DNA of 64,000 nt from NCBI RefSeq assembly GCF_003335505.1, contig NZ_QPEX01000011.1:248001-312000 (forward strand). Reading direction: 5' to 3'. This DNA is from Bremerella cremea (GTDB lineage Bacteria > Planctomycetota > Planctomycetia > Pirellulales > Pirellulaceae). The stretch's first letter is position 1. The number at the start of each line of letters is the position of its first letter. A program made the translations under genes and the position numbers. This document shows, piece after piece, positions 9,428-17,946 of this stretch. The notes under the pieces are model-generated. The model did no database searches, was not told the origin of the DNA, and worked only from the letters and a program-made list of their open reading frames with translations.

Positions 9428-10455
9428 TCGAGCGGCAAACGCCAAAAGCAGAAGGGTATCGCTGGCCAGCCGAGTGGGAACCGCACGTCGGCACGCTTCT
9501 TTCGTGGCCGCACAATCGGGAGTCGTGGCCGGGCAAGTTCGAGCCGGTGCCAGGCGTCTATAAGAAGCTGGTAACGGCGCTGAGTGAGGTAGAGGACGTC
9601 CACATTCTGGCGGCCGCAGGCGAGGTACTGACCCAGGCCGAAGACCTGGTCGGGCATTTGCCGAACGTTTCGATCCACGCCATTCCGACCAACGATGCCT
9701 GGGCACGCGACCATGGACCGAGCTTTTTGAAGGCGCCCCAAGGGAAGCCGTGGATGGCGGTCGATTGGAACTACAACGCGTGGGGCGGCAAGTATCCTCC
9801 GTGGGATAACGACGACGCCGTGCCGAGCCGCCTGGCCGAGAAACTGGGCTTTGGCCGCTTTCAGCCAGGCATTGTGATGGAAGGGGGCGCGGTCGACGGC
9901 AATGGGGCTGGGTTGGTGCTGAGTACCACCGAGTGCCTCCTGAATCCCAACCGCAATCCGCACCTTTCCCAGGCAGAGACCGAGAAGTACCTGTGCGATT
10001 ATTTGTGCGCCGAGAAGATCTTGTGGCTGCACCGTGGGATCGCCGGGGACGACACCGACGGGCACATTGACGAGCTGGCTCGTTTCGTCAGTAAGAATAC
10101 CGTTCTGGCCGCCTACGAAGAAGATTCGAGCGACGAGAACTACGAGGCACTGCAAGAGAACTTCCAAGAGCTGCAAAAGCTGACCGATCAAAACGGGCAG
10201 CCGTTGGAAGTGGTGCCGCTGTTCATGCCCAAGCCAAAGTATCAAGACGAGCAGCGATTGCCGGCCAGTTACTGTAATTTCTACATCGCTAACGGAATTG
10301 TCATCGTGCCGCAATTCGGTGACGACGCCGACGAGAAAGCCTGCGACGCACTCCAACAAGCCTTCCCTGAGCGAAAGATCGTACCGATCGACGCGATCGA
10401 CCTGGTTTGGGGGCTAGGAGCGTTCCATTGCATCTCGCAGCAGATCATGAAGTGA
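9424..10455 (+). CDS. aguA: Agmatine deiminase
   Basis: This 343-residue protein of the peptidylarginine-deiminase-like family converts agmatine to N-carbamoylputrescine and ammonia. The start overlaps aguB by four bases. Family features are: WPHNRESWPG near the N-terminus; NDAWARDHGPSF around residue 80; GGAVDGNGAG and the following TTECLLNPNRNP; DDTDGHIDELARF near 205; and the nucleophilic cysteine in GAFHCISQQ at the very C-terminus. Together with aguB it makes putrescine from agmatine without urea release. The order B then A is a common arrangement. Arginine decarboxylase is not in the window. Confidence 0.95.
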   Translation: MIERQTPKAEGYRWPAEWEPHVGTLLSWPHNRESWPGKFEPVPGVYKKLVTALSEVEDVHILAAAGEVLTQAEDLVGHLPNVSIHAIPTNDAWARDHGPSFLKAPQGKPWMAVDWNYNAWGGKYPPWDNDDAVPSRLAEKLGFGRFQPGIVMEGGAVDGNGAGLVLSTTECLLNPNRNPHLSQAETEKYLCDYLCAEKILWLHRGIAGDDTDGHIDELARFVSKNTVLAAYEEDSSDENYEALQENFQELQKLTDQNGQPLEVVPLFMPKPKYQDEQRLPASYCNFYIANGIVIVPQFGDDADEKACDALQQAFPERKIVPIDAIDLVWGLGAFHCISQQIMK

Positions 10456-10476
10456 GAACGAGTAGAAGGAAGCAGC

Positions 10477-10815
10477 CTACGCCAAGCGGCTGCCGTTGGG
10501 GACTGGTTGGTCGGGGACGGCCAGGGTGACGGTGCCGTCCGCGCCTACGAAACCGGTCACGAGGACTTCGCTGCGAATGGGGCCGATTTGTTTCGGAGGA
10601 AAGTTCGTGACGGCGATGATTTGCCGTCCGACGAGTTCTTCCCGGTTATACAGCTTGGTGATCTGGGCACTCGATTTTTTGATGCCGATCGGCTCGCCGA
10701 AATCGATCTTCAGTTTGTAGGCTGGTCGCCTGGCTTCGGGGAAATCTTCGGCCTCGATGATTGTGCCCACGCGGAGTTCCACCGCTTCAAAATCGTTCCA
10801 ACTGATCTCTGACAT
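10477..10815 (-). CDS. csaA: tRNA-binding-domain protein, CsaA-like
   Basis: This 112-residue protein is a single EMAP-II/tRNA_bind OB-fold domain of the CsaA type. Characteristic segments are VELRVGTIIEAEDFPEARRPAYKL, seen here in pieces, then IKKSSAQIT, and IIAVTNFPPKQIGP with the final FVGADG. CsaA-like proteins are described as export-related chaperones in Bacillus and bind tRNA-like or protein substrates. The role here is not established. It is the downstream gene of a two-gene unit: the receiver-like gene stops three bases before its ATG. Confidence 0.88.
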   Translation of the reverse strand: MSEISWNDFEAVELRVGTIIEAEDFPEARRPAYKLKIDFGEPIGIKKSSAQITKLYNREELVGRQIIAVTNFPPKQIGPIRSEVLVTGFVGADGTVTLAVPDQPVPNGSRLA

Positions 10816-10818
10816 GGG

Positions 10819-11190
10819 TTAGCCTAAGTAAGGTTCTAGCTTTTTCAGGGTCGATTCTTTACCGAGGGCCAGCTTGCCGAAACCAGGGACGGCACCTGCA
10901 GCTTCAGCGGCGGCCTGGGCGTCTTCGTAGTTGGAAAGCAGCATTACCGGTGTCTGGGCAAATTGCTCGTCGGCTTTGATCGTTTTCATCAATTCGATGC
11001 CGTCGGCATGATCGCGATCGAGCTTACGGTTAATGACCACCAGGGCGAACGTTTGTTCGCGCAGCATCTTTAAGGTGTCGGCCGGGCCGTGCGATGGGAG
11101 GACTTTGGCATCGAAGTTTCGTTCGATTAGCGATTTGAGGCTGCTGTGATCGTAGCCGCAGTTGCCGACATCGAGAACCAGTTTAGGCAT
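10819..11190 (-). CDS. Degenerate response-regulator receiver-like protein
   Basis: The start at 11190 (MPKLVLDVGNCGYDH) gives 123 residues, the size of a lone receiver domain. The fold pattern is recognisable: VLDVG at strand 1, ALVVINRKLDRDHADGIELM around strand 3, PVMLLSN at strand 4, and a final helix. The residue aligned with the phosphorylated aspartate appears to be Asn (VVIN), and the N-terminal acidic pair is reduced to one Asp. That would prevent ordinary phosphorylation, so this may be a pseudo-receiver acting by protein-protein contact. No histidine kinase is nearby. It is followed three bases later by the CsaA-like gene. Confidence 0.72.
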   Translation of the reverse strand: MPKLVLDVGNCGYDHSSLKSLIERNFDAKVLPSHGPADTLKMLREQTFALVVINRKLDRDHADGIELMKTIKADEQFAQTPVMLLSNYEDAQAAAEAAGAVPGFGKLALGKESTLKKLEPYLG

Positions 11191-11249
11191 GAGCAAGACT
11201 TATCAAGTGAGAGAGATGATTTTTAGGCCCAATGGCCACGAGGAACAAA

Positions 11250-11284
11250 AAAACGCGGGAGAGCATTGCTGCCACTCCCGCGTC
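11250..11284 (-). terminator. Terminator of the 11313-13025 gene
   Basis: ACGCGGGAG (11253-11261) and CTCCCGCGT (11275-11283) form a GC-rich nine-base-pair stem. On the minus strand it is followed by a T run (TTTTTTTG). It lies about 30 bases after the beta-propeller gene's stop codon. Confidence 0.85.
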
Positions 11285-11312
11285 TTGTTGGATGTCGCTG
11301 GGAACGAGTAGG

Positions 11313-13025
11313 TTACTCGCCTCCCTCGGTAATTGCGAAGAGGTGAGTCTTGTTGGCGATGTACAAGACACCATTGGCAACGATGGGGGTCGAGTAGACC
11401 GAGTTGCCCATGTTGATCTCTTCGATCGGCTCGGCATCAGCTGGATCGGCAGAAAGCTTGAAGATCGCAACGTCACCATCTTCGTCGCCAATGTAGACAT
11501 GATCGTCGACAATCAGGGCAGAACCCCAAGCTGCGGCGAACATATCGTAGGTCCAGTTCGGCTTGCCGGTCTTGGCATTCAGGCAGTGAAGCAGGCCGCT
11601 AAAGTCGGCGATAAAGAGAATATCGTCCTTGATCGTGACGGTGCCGATGCTGCGGTGCATCGTTTCCTCGAAAGCGATTTCGCCGTCGCCATCTTGATCC
11701 GCAGTGGAATAGTGCCAGATCACGGCGCTGTTCGGGTTGGGCACGGCGACTTCGCCATCTTTTTCGATCACGGCTTGGATGCGGCGATGTTCTAGCGGCA
11801 CACGCTGGCTTCCTTCGATCTTCATCGCCAGTTCGGCGCTCACGTCGCCACGTTTGGTGGGATCGAGGCACCAAAGATGACCTTCCCCTTCACCATGTTC
11901 GGGGTCTTGGCCGACGGCGACGTAAACGTGGTCGTCGTAGATGACTGGGGTGGCGATGATGTTGTTACGAGTACCGCGACCACCCAGAACCCACTTCGAG
12001 GTCTTCGGATTGCCGTCGAACTTCCAAAGCAGTTCTGGCTTGCCGTCTTTGCCTTTGTCGGCCTTGAACGAATAGATCCAGCCGTCACCGCCAGCGAAAA
12101 TCACTTGCGGCACGCCACCAAGCGTGGCGACAGCCGGGCTCGACCATTGGCCATGCAAAATGTTGGTGCCGGGTGACTTATCGGTCCATAAGATTTCACC
12201 ACTGTTTTTGTCCATGGCGAAGAAGCTGGGAGCTTCGGTCGAGGGAATCACGATGTGCGATTCATCGACACCATTCGAAGTGTTGACGAACAAGATGTCG
12301 CCCAAGGCGGTGATCGAGCAGCTGCACATGTTGTGCTGCGAGGTGCCCAATTCTTTCATCATGTCGAAAACCCAAACAACGTCAGCTTCCTTTTCACCGG
12401 TGTATTCCTCTTCGGTGTAAGGTCCGTCGTTTTCGCCGTCGCGGAAACCATTGGTATCGAGGCAGCGAACTTCACCCCGGCTGGTCACAAACCAGAGACG
12501 ATCTCCTTCAACGTAAGGAGCACAGCAAATGCCTTGTAGCGGCCAGTCGTGAACGCGACCGGTGGGTAGCTTCTCGCTGGAATGTTGCCACAGGAAGTCG
12601 CCGGTAGCTTCATCGAAGCAAACTAAGCAGCCGAGGTCGACGTTGGGGGGGTAGCGATCGATGTAGCCGCTACCGTTATTCGTACCGACGAAAATCTTAC
12701 CGTCGGCTACGACTGGATTACCGTACGATTGGCTGCCCAGCGGAGCAACCCATTTGATGTTTTCGGAATCTTCCTTGAGCCACTCGCCGGTCGACCGATC
12801 GAAACCACCGACTTCCCACGTGGTAGGAATATTGGTGGCAGTGGGCGTGTTGTTGCGTTGGGAATCGCCGCCCCATTGCGGCCAATCCTTGGTCGTTTCG
12901 GCTTTAGCCGCCGGCTTCGCTTCCGTCTCTTGAGCGTTGGCTCGTTCTTCCGGCAATAGGGCCGCTACTGTCATGCCAAAGCAGGTTGAACCTACGATGG
13001 CGAAGTAAGCGAATGTCGATTTCAT
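11313..13025 (-). CDS. Exported PQQ-like beta-propeller protein with an EF-hand-like loop
   Basis: The start at 13025 gives 570 residues with a signal peptide (MKSTFAYFAIVGSTCFGMTVAAL). The body consists of repeats of the WD/PQQ-like beta-propeller type (SYGNPVVADGKIFVGTNNG, DILFVNTSNG, YVAVGQDPEHG, DILFIADFSGLLHCLNAKTG, SALIVDDHVYIGDEDGDVAIF). Such propellers occur in BamB and alcohol dehydrogenases. The catalytic residues of a PQQ dehydrogenase were not recognised, so a structural or binding role is more likely. Near residue 442 a canonical 12-residue EF-hand calcium loop, DQDGDGEIAFEE, interrupts a blade. The gene follows a larger propeller gene on the same strand with a 65-base gap, so they may be one operon. 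Confidence 0.85.
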   Translation of the reverse strand: MKSTFAYFAIVGSTCFGMTVAALLPEERANAQETEAKPAAKAETTKDWPQWGGDSQRNNTPTATNIPTTWEVGGFDRSTGEWLKEDSENIKWVAPLGSQSYGNPVVADGKIFVGTNNGSGYIDRYPPNVDLGCLVCFDEATGDFLWQHSSEKLPTGRVHDWPLQGICCAPYVEGDRLWFVTSRGEVRCLDTNGFRDGENDGPYTEEEYTGEKEADVVWVFDMMKELGTSQHNMCSCSITALGDILFVNTSNGVDESHIVIPSTEAPSFFAMDKNSGEILWTDKSPGTNILHGQWSSPAVATLGGVPQVIFAGGDGWIYSFKADKGKDGKPELLWKFDGNPKTSKWVLGGRGTRNNIIATPVIYDDHVYVAVGQDPEHGEGEGHLWCLDPTKRGDVSAELAMKIEGSQRVPLEHRRIQAVIEKDGEVAVPNPNSAVIWHYSTADQDGDGEIAFEETMHRSIGTVTIKDDILFIADFSGLLHCLNAKTGKPNWTYDMFAAAWGSALIVDDHVYIGDEDGDVAIFKLSADPADAEPIEEINMGNSVYSTPIVANGVLYIANKTHLFAITEGGE

Positions 13026-13090
13026 GGATATATGCTCGTGAACCAAATAGATGAATCAGGGGGGAAAGGGATGTTAGGTGGGGATTCCGT

Positions 13091-15862
13091 TTAACTATTC
13101 GGAGTCACCGTGATATTGTCCAGGAAGATTTCGCCTGTTTTCGCGTTGCCGAACAGGCCAGGGCTGCCGGTCGTATTCGGAACTTCGTCCACAATCTCGA
13201 CCATCCAGGCTTCCGGCTCGGCTTCGTCTTTCTTCCAGACTTTTGCTTGCGCCAGGGCAGTTCCATCTTCCTGATTGGACACCTTCAGCTTCATGCGAAA
13301 CCAGACACCAGGCTCGAGCGTGAAGGGGACATCTTGGGCGATGCGCTGCTGGGTGATCCAGCTTAAAGCTCGGGCTTTCGATTCGTTGCCCATCAAGATG
13401 AACTCGTAGCCTTGGGCGATCAAACCGATATCGGGCAGTTGACCTTCCAGCTCGTTCCCCATGACGTCGGCTTCGATCGTATAATCGTGCAGATCGCTAT
13501 GACCCATCCAGGACTGGCTGCGGGTTCCCTTGGGGATCGTGGTGATCTTGACCATGACTTTGTTGCCGTCCACTTCGCGAACAATGTGACGGTAGCGGGC
13601 CCCAACCCAAGTAATGGGTGGCTCCCCCTTTTTGGTCTTTTCGTCGATGGTGATCTTCTCGAAATCAAAGCTCCACGGCAGATTGGGCACAATCCGCAAA
13701 CGGGCTGAACCGGTCAAATCGTCGACCTTGGCGGTGACATAAGCGGGTTGATGAGCGGCGTCTTGGTTGGCGGTCAACTGGCCAGACTTGTCGATGCTGG
13801 CTGGACCTTCAACACTGAACTCCGCCGAGTCCGCATCTTTAAGGAACTGGCCTCGCGAGTTGAACAGCTTGACCTGGTAATCGATCTTGTCGCCAGGATA
13901 GATCAGCGCTTCGGCAGGAATCACTTGGACGTGAGCTGGCTCGGGATCCTCGGAAACGGGATCTTCCTGCGGTGTTTCAGGCAGGCCGCTGAAACCGGTT
14001 TCTTTGCCTTCGGTTCCCACACAGTAGAGAGCACTGGTGGTGGGGAAGTAAAGTTTACCGTGAGCACAGATGGGCGAGGCCAGACCATCGCCATCGGGCA
14101 AACGTCCCTTGGTAAGGATCTCGACGTTGCCATCTTCTTTGATACCGAGCACGTAGTAACGACCGTTTTCGGTGATGGTGTAGATCTTGCCGTCGGCGTA
14201 CAACGGCGAGCCAAACATCTTGGTTCCCAACGCGGTCTTCTTGAACAGCTCTTCGCCGGTGTTCGGGTCGAGAACGAACAATTTGGCGCGGTCGTCAATC
14301 ACGTACAACTTGTCGTTCACATACAGCGGAGCACTGCGATTGCCGTTCAGTTCAACGACTTTCCACTTCTGGCCGGTGACCGAGATATCGCCTGATTGCG
14401 TAGCATCGACCGCCACGACAGCACCCATCGTGTTGTCGACGTCGATGATAATCTTGCCATCTTCTTCGCGTGGGCTCACATTTTCTTCCCCTTGGGCCAT
14501 GAAGACGGTGTCCCCTTCGATGATCGGGGTGCCGTACAAACCACGAGCTGCGAAAGAGAAGCTCCAGTTGTGTTGGCCGGTGCGGGGCTGAATGCTCCAG
14601 ATCTTGCCGTCGCCAGCACCGATGATGTACTGCGGAATGCCGTTGACGATCTTAATGCTGGGGGCACTATAGGTGGTGTCGTAAGGAAGGGGAGTCGTTT
14701 GAGTGAACCATACCACTTCGCCTGTCTTTTTATTCATGCCCAGAAAGCGGTGAGCTGGTTTGGCCATGTCGCCCCAGCCGATCACGATACCGCTGATGAT
14801 GACCAGGTCTTCGTAAACGATCGGGAAGTTCGTTCGGCCACCGTAGGTGGTCAGCATGCCAAATTCTTCGTGCATCTTGCGAAGCCAAACCGTCTTACCG
14901 GTATCGGCGTCGATACATTGGAAATGGCCAGCAACCCCCAAAGCGAAGACGGTGTTCGTTTCCGGATCGGCAGTTACCGACGACCAGCCAACACGTTCGA
15001 CCGGCACGTCGGAAAGATAAACGTTGAAGCGGTTTTCCCAGATGGTGTCGCCGGTCTTGGTATCGACACAGACAACACGTTCTCCTTCACGAGGCGTTCC
15101 TTGTTCGGCTGCGGCCAGCATGAAGAGCTTGTCGCCCATGACAACCGGTGTGCTGCGCGTGCCCAGGTCGTCGCGAGTCCAAAGTACGTTGCTCCCTTCG
15201 CCCCCTTCTGGATTCCAGCTATCTGGCAAACCGGTAGCGCGAGAAATGCCGTTGAACTCAGGGCCGCGCCAATAGAGCCAATCCTGAGGATCGACCTTGC
15301 TAGCAGCTTTCGCCGAGGTCGCGGTGGTGGTTGTTTTCGCGGAAGCAACTTCTGCGGCGGGTTCTGCTTTTGGTGGGGCTTGGTTGGCAGAGGTCGTTTC
15401 AGCAGCGGGCTTCTCTGGCTGCTCTTCTTTTTGCTCTTCCTTCAATTCTTCCTTAACCGCTTCCTCTTTCTTCATGGCGTCTTCCGGAGTTGGCGTGACC
15501 TGAGGGGGTGTCAGGTCTTCGCTATTCGCGGGAGGATCGGTCTTGATATCCAACGCTTCGGTTTTGCCCTGAAGATCGTCCGGGGTGAGTACCGGCGTTA
15601 ATTCTTCGCTGGGCAATGCCGGAGTGACTTCGGCGTTCTCGACAGCCTTTTCGGTCTTGTCGGCTGGAAGATTGGCCGGGTCTTCTAACGGCTCGGGTGA
15701 TTTATCGCGAGGAACGGTGGTGTTGAGGGTTGTGTTGTCGGTGGAAGGACGCCCAGTAGGAGGTGGCGTGCATCCAAGTGACGTGACAACGAGAGACAAC
15801 AACAGCACCAACGTCGCTGAGGCCGCCGTTGGAAAGTGCATGAGAGCGATAGGCCGGAACAT
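13091..15862 (-). CDS. Large PQQ-like beta-propeller lipoprotein
   Basis: This protein has up to 923 residues. The N-terminus has a hydrophobic stretch ending in the lipobox VTSLGC, so it is probably a lipoprotein; an alternative start at 15841 (MHFPTAASATL) also keeps the signal. Residues about 35-200 are a Pro/Glu/Ala/Lys-rich, probably disordered linker. The central region, from DWLYWRGPEFNGISRATGLP, contains seven or so propeller repeats (GDKLFMLAAAEQG, ETNTVFALGVAGHFQCIDADTG, GKIYTITENGRYYVLG). The last 200 residues look like a laminin-G/concanavalin-type domain (DFEKITID...GEIFLDNITVTP). These multidomain propellers are common in Planctomycetes and their substrates are unknown. Confidence 0.85.
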   Translation of the reverse strand: MFRPIALMHFPTAASATLVLLLSLVVTSLGCTPPPTGRPSTDNTTLNTTVPRDKSPEPLEDPANLPADKTEKAVENAEVTPALPSEELTPVLTPDDLQGKTEALDIKTDPPANSEDLTPPQVTPTPEDAMKKEEAVKEELKEEQKEEQPEKPAAETTSANQAPPKAEPAAEVASAKTTTTATSAKAASKVDPQDWLYWRGPEFNGISRATGLPDSWNPEGGEGSNVLWTRDDLGTRSTPVVMGDKLFMLAAAEQGTPREGERVVCVDTKTGDTIWENRFNVYLSDVPVERVGWSSVTADPETNTVFALGVAGHFQCIDADTGKTVWLRKMHEEFGMLTTYGGRTNFPIVYEDLVIISGIVIGWGDMAKPAHRFLGMNKKTGEVVWFTQTTPLPYDTTYSAPSIKIVNGIPQYIIGAGDGKIWSIQPRTGQHNWSFSFAARGLYGTPIIEGDTVFMAQGEENVSPREEDGKIIIDVDNTMGAVVAVDATQSGDISVTGQKWKVVELNGNRSAPLYVNDKLYVIDDRAKLFVLDPNTGEELFKKTALGTKMFGSPLYADGKIYTITENGRYYVLGIKEDGNVEILTKGRLPDGDGLASPICAHGKLYFPTTSALYCVGTEGKETGFSGLPETPQEDPVSEDPEPAHVQVIPAEALIYPGDKIDYQVKLFNSRGQFLKDADSAEFSVEGPASIDKSGQLTANQDAAHQPAYVTAKVDDLTGSARLRIVPNLPWSFDFEKITIDEKTKKGEPPITWVGARYRHIVREVDGNKVMVKITTIPKGTRSQSWMGHSDLHDYTIEADVMGNELEGQLPDIGLIAQGYEFILMGNESKARALSWITQQRIAQDVPFTLEPGVWFRMKLKVSNQEDGTALAQAKVWKKDEAEPEAWMVEIVDEVPNTTGSPGLFGNAKTGEIFLDNITVTPNS

Positions 15863-16065
15863 AGGTATCTCTAGAAATCGTTGGAGGGTGTAGGCGAAAC
15901 GCAGCTTCCAGCTTATACCTGTTTAAACGACTATGCAAGGATTCTCCGGTCTGCACAGTTCAGGAAGGGGAGCAGGAAGTTGCGGCTGCTAGCAATCTGG
16001 AGGCGAAAAATAGGGGTTCTAAGGCAGGATTTATGGGCAGCCTCCTAGTGAAGCCAGCGGGTGGA

Positions 16066-16434
16066 CTATTCGTCGAACCATTCGTCCGTAGGATCGAACT
16101 TGGGGAAAACGATATTCACGATCTTCATTTTGCCAAGTGCCCGATGCCGGGTGCCTGGTCGAATCATGATGCACATTCCAGGATGTACCGGCAGAATCTC
16201 GTCGTCTAGCTCCATTTTGGCATCTTCGCCACACTCGAGAAAGAAATATGTCTCGGTAAGTCTTTTGTGGTAGTGAGTTTTGGCATCTGTTGAGATTTCG
16301 GTGACGTGGATTGTGCCTGGGTAGTCACTCACATCAGCCAAACCGCGCTTGGCCGTGCCACAAGGGCAGGGCACCCCTGGGATCTGGGCGAAGTCAACGA
16401 TTTCGTATCCTTGTGCGGGCGGCGTCGAGGGCAT
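16066..16434 (-). CDS. Cupin-domain protein
   Basis: This 122-residue single-domain cupin has cupin motif 1 in HYHKRLTETYFFLECG and motif 2 in VHPGMCIMIRPGTRHRA, with histidines and a glutamate placed to bind one metal. Small cupins of this type are often isomerases, dioxygenases or sensors. Nothing in the sequence identifies a substrate. A CPCG segment near the N-terminus is unusual for a cupin. The gene stands alone, about 200 bases from the propeller lipoprotein. Confidence 0.82.
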   Translation of the reverse strand: MPSTPPAQGYEIVDFAQIPGVPCPCGTAKRGLADVSDYPGTIHVTEISTDAKTHYHKRLTETYFFLECGEDAKMELDDEILPVHPGMCIMIRPGTRHRALGKMKIVNIVFPKFDPTDEWFDE

Positions 16435-17078
16435 GCTTGCTCCGGGTAATTGGGCGGGTCGTGGCTCGTTTTAGGCGGATGAGGCCCCTTTGCTTCTCAA
16501 ATATTTTACCTGCCACGCGCCGGAGGGGATACCGAGCGAATGCTGTTAAGCTGTAGCGAATAGCATGTATTTTGCGGCCCCAGGTGGTTGAGTTTGATGG
16601 TTGTCAGAGGGGTGTTAATCGTCAAGGTTTGCCTGGCTTGCGTGGCAGGTAAACTTCTCGCAAACAGAGAGGTAAACCAAGTAGCTGAAATTGGTTTCGA
16701 GTGATCAAGCCTAGCCTCCGAATCCGCCGATACGGACATTCAGACATAACTACACAGGTATGTCGAAAACGGAATTCCCTCTGGCGGATCATGAGGGGCT
16801 GCCGAGTTTCGATGGGGAACTTCGGGTCAAGGATTGGCTCGACGAAACTTAGGTAGAGGACTGTGGAGACGATAGAGACCAATTCTCTTTGATTAACCAG
16901 GTTCGACTACACGCTCAAACTCCTGAGGTTTGTTGTCCAACCCGCCATATGGACAGCTTTAGGGGTGCGAGCAATCGCGGCGTGGTAGTCGCATACCGTG
17001 ATTGTTCACGAGAGCGCCGGCCTGGCGACAGAGGATATTGGGATCTGGAGTCCACCACTCAGAAGGAGAAATGACTCG
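16435..17078. other. Long intergenic region before the Cys-rich gene
   Basis: This 644-base gap has no credible gene. A minus-strand open frame at 16622-16882 lacks recognisable domains and a ribosome site, so I do not call it. The end of the gap carries a strong Shine-Dalgarno (AGAAGGAGAA, 17061-17070). It is followed by a three-codon ATG-ACT-CGA-TGA whose stop overlaps the real start at 17079. The length of the gap suggests a regulated promoter or long leader for the Cys-rich gene, but I cannot place promoter boxes. Confidence 0.5.
17061..17070 (+). promoter_or_regulatory. Strong Shine-Dalgarno with a three-codon leader reading frame
   Basis: AGAAGGAGAA is the best ribosome binding site in this part of the window. 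It is two bases from ATG 17071 (M-T-R-stop) and ten from the real start at 17079. The stop TGA of the mini-frame overlaps the ATG of the Cys-rich gene as ATGA, so translation of the short frame could reinitiate directly on the gene. Confidence 0.6.
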
Positions 17079-17867
17079 ATGAAATGGAACATGCTATTGG
17101 CAACGCTGTTGGTCACCTTCGTGTGTAGCCAAGCGACTGCCGGGGGACTTCTGAACCAAATGCTCGGTACCGGGTGTGGTTGTGATACGTCCTGCTGTCA
17201 AACACCGAAGTGCTGCACGCCAAAGCCGCGTTGCTGCATGCCGAAACCTTCTTGCTGTGCTCCGGTTGCCGCAACTTGCTGTGCTCCGGAACCGACCTGC
17301 TGTGCTCCTGAAGCAACTTGTGCTGCTCCTTCGGCTTGCGACGCTTGTGACACTTGTGCCACCAGCTGCTGCAAGAAGAAGCACTGCACTCCGCTTCGTG
17401 ACGCTTTGCACAACTTGTTCTCCTGCAAGAAGAGCCACTGCGGATCTTCGTGCGGTTGCGAACCTTCGTGTGCCGCTCCTGAAGCTTCGTGCTGTGCACC
17501 AGAAGCAACTTGTGCCGCTCCTGCTGATTGCGGTTGCGAACCAACCTGCGGTGCTCCTTCGTGCGGTTCGTCCTGCCACAAAGGTTGCGGTCTGTTCTCC
17601 GGCAAGTGCGGATGCCAAAAGTCCTGCACCCCGCTGAAGGACGCCATCGCTCGCCTGTTCTGCTGCAAGAAGAGCTGCGGAACGAGCTGTGGTTGTGACA
17701 CCGGCTGCGATGCTGGTTGCGGCGACGGCTGCGGTTGTGGTGCTACCTACTCGGCTCCGGCTGAAGCTGGCGAACCAACCGAAGCTGACATGATGCCACC
17801 GGCTCCAGTTCCGGCTGACACCATGACCTACGTTCCAGCTCGTCGTCGTCTGGTTAGCGTTCACTAA
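17079..17867 (+). CDS. Exported cysteine-rich repeat protein
   Basis: The start at 17079 follows the strong Shine-Dalgarno and gives a 262-residue protein with a signal peptide (MKWNMLLATLLVTFVCSQATAGG). I count 48 cysteines. They occur as CC-A-P-E repeats (CCAPEPTCCAPEATC), as CGC pairs, and in two related modules, CTPLRDALHNLFSCKKSHC near residues 108-126 and CTPLKDAIARLFCCKKSC near 188-205, which look like short helices bracketed by cysteines. The tail is Pro/Ala-rich and ends in ARRRLVSVH. Heavy disulfide cross-linking is likely, and planctomycete envelopes are reported to contain cysteine-rich proteins. A structural envelope role is therefore plausible, but it is inference. The gene is monocistronic and ends at a strong terminator. 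Confidence 0.85.
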   Translation: MKWNMLLATLLVTFVCSQATAGGLLNQMLGTGCGCDTSCCQTPKCCTPKPRCCMPKPSCCAPVAATCCAPEPTCCAPEATCAAPSACDACDTCATSCCKKKHCTPLRDALHNLFSCKKSHCGSSCGCEPSCAAPEASCCAPEATCAAPADCGCEPTCGAPSCGSSCHKGCGLFSGKCGCQKSCTPLKDAIARLFCCKKSCGTSCGCDTGCDAGCGDGCGCGATYSAPAEAGEPTEADMMPPAPVPADTMTYVPARRRLVSVH

Positions 17868-17891
17868 ACCAAACGAAGACTGCTCGAAATA

Positions 17892-17929
17892 AAAAAAGCC
17901 TGGCTGGGGAAACTCAGCCAGGTTTTTTT
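17892..17929. terminator. Bidirectional terminator between Cys-rich gene and sulfatase
   Basis: CCTGGCTG (17899-17906) and CAGCCAGG (17915-17922) form the stem, flanked by an A run on the left and a T run on the right. It can therefore terminate the Cys-rich gene (plus) and the sulfatase gene (minus), which converge here. Confidence 0.9.
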
Positions 17930-17946
17930 ATGCGCCGATTGTTTGA

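Noticed and set aside
9379..10359. A 326-residue minus-strand frame.
   Set aside because: It lies wholly opposite aguA/aguB, whose catalytic motifs are intact.
14396..15601. A 401-residue open frame on the plus strand.
   Set aside because: It is antisense to the propeller lipoprotein, lacks a start signal or domain, and follows from codon bias in the real gene.
16622..16882. A minus-strand frame of 86 residues in the long gap before the Cys-rich gene.
   Set aside because: No recognisable domain or ribosome site, and the residues have no convincing pattern.
17094..17864. A 256-residue minus-strand frame opposite the Cys-rich gene.
   Set aside because: It is a mirror of the repeat gene, Ser/Thr/Arg-rich with no domain, no signal and no ribosome site.
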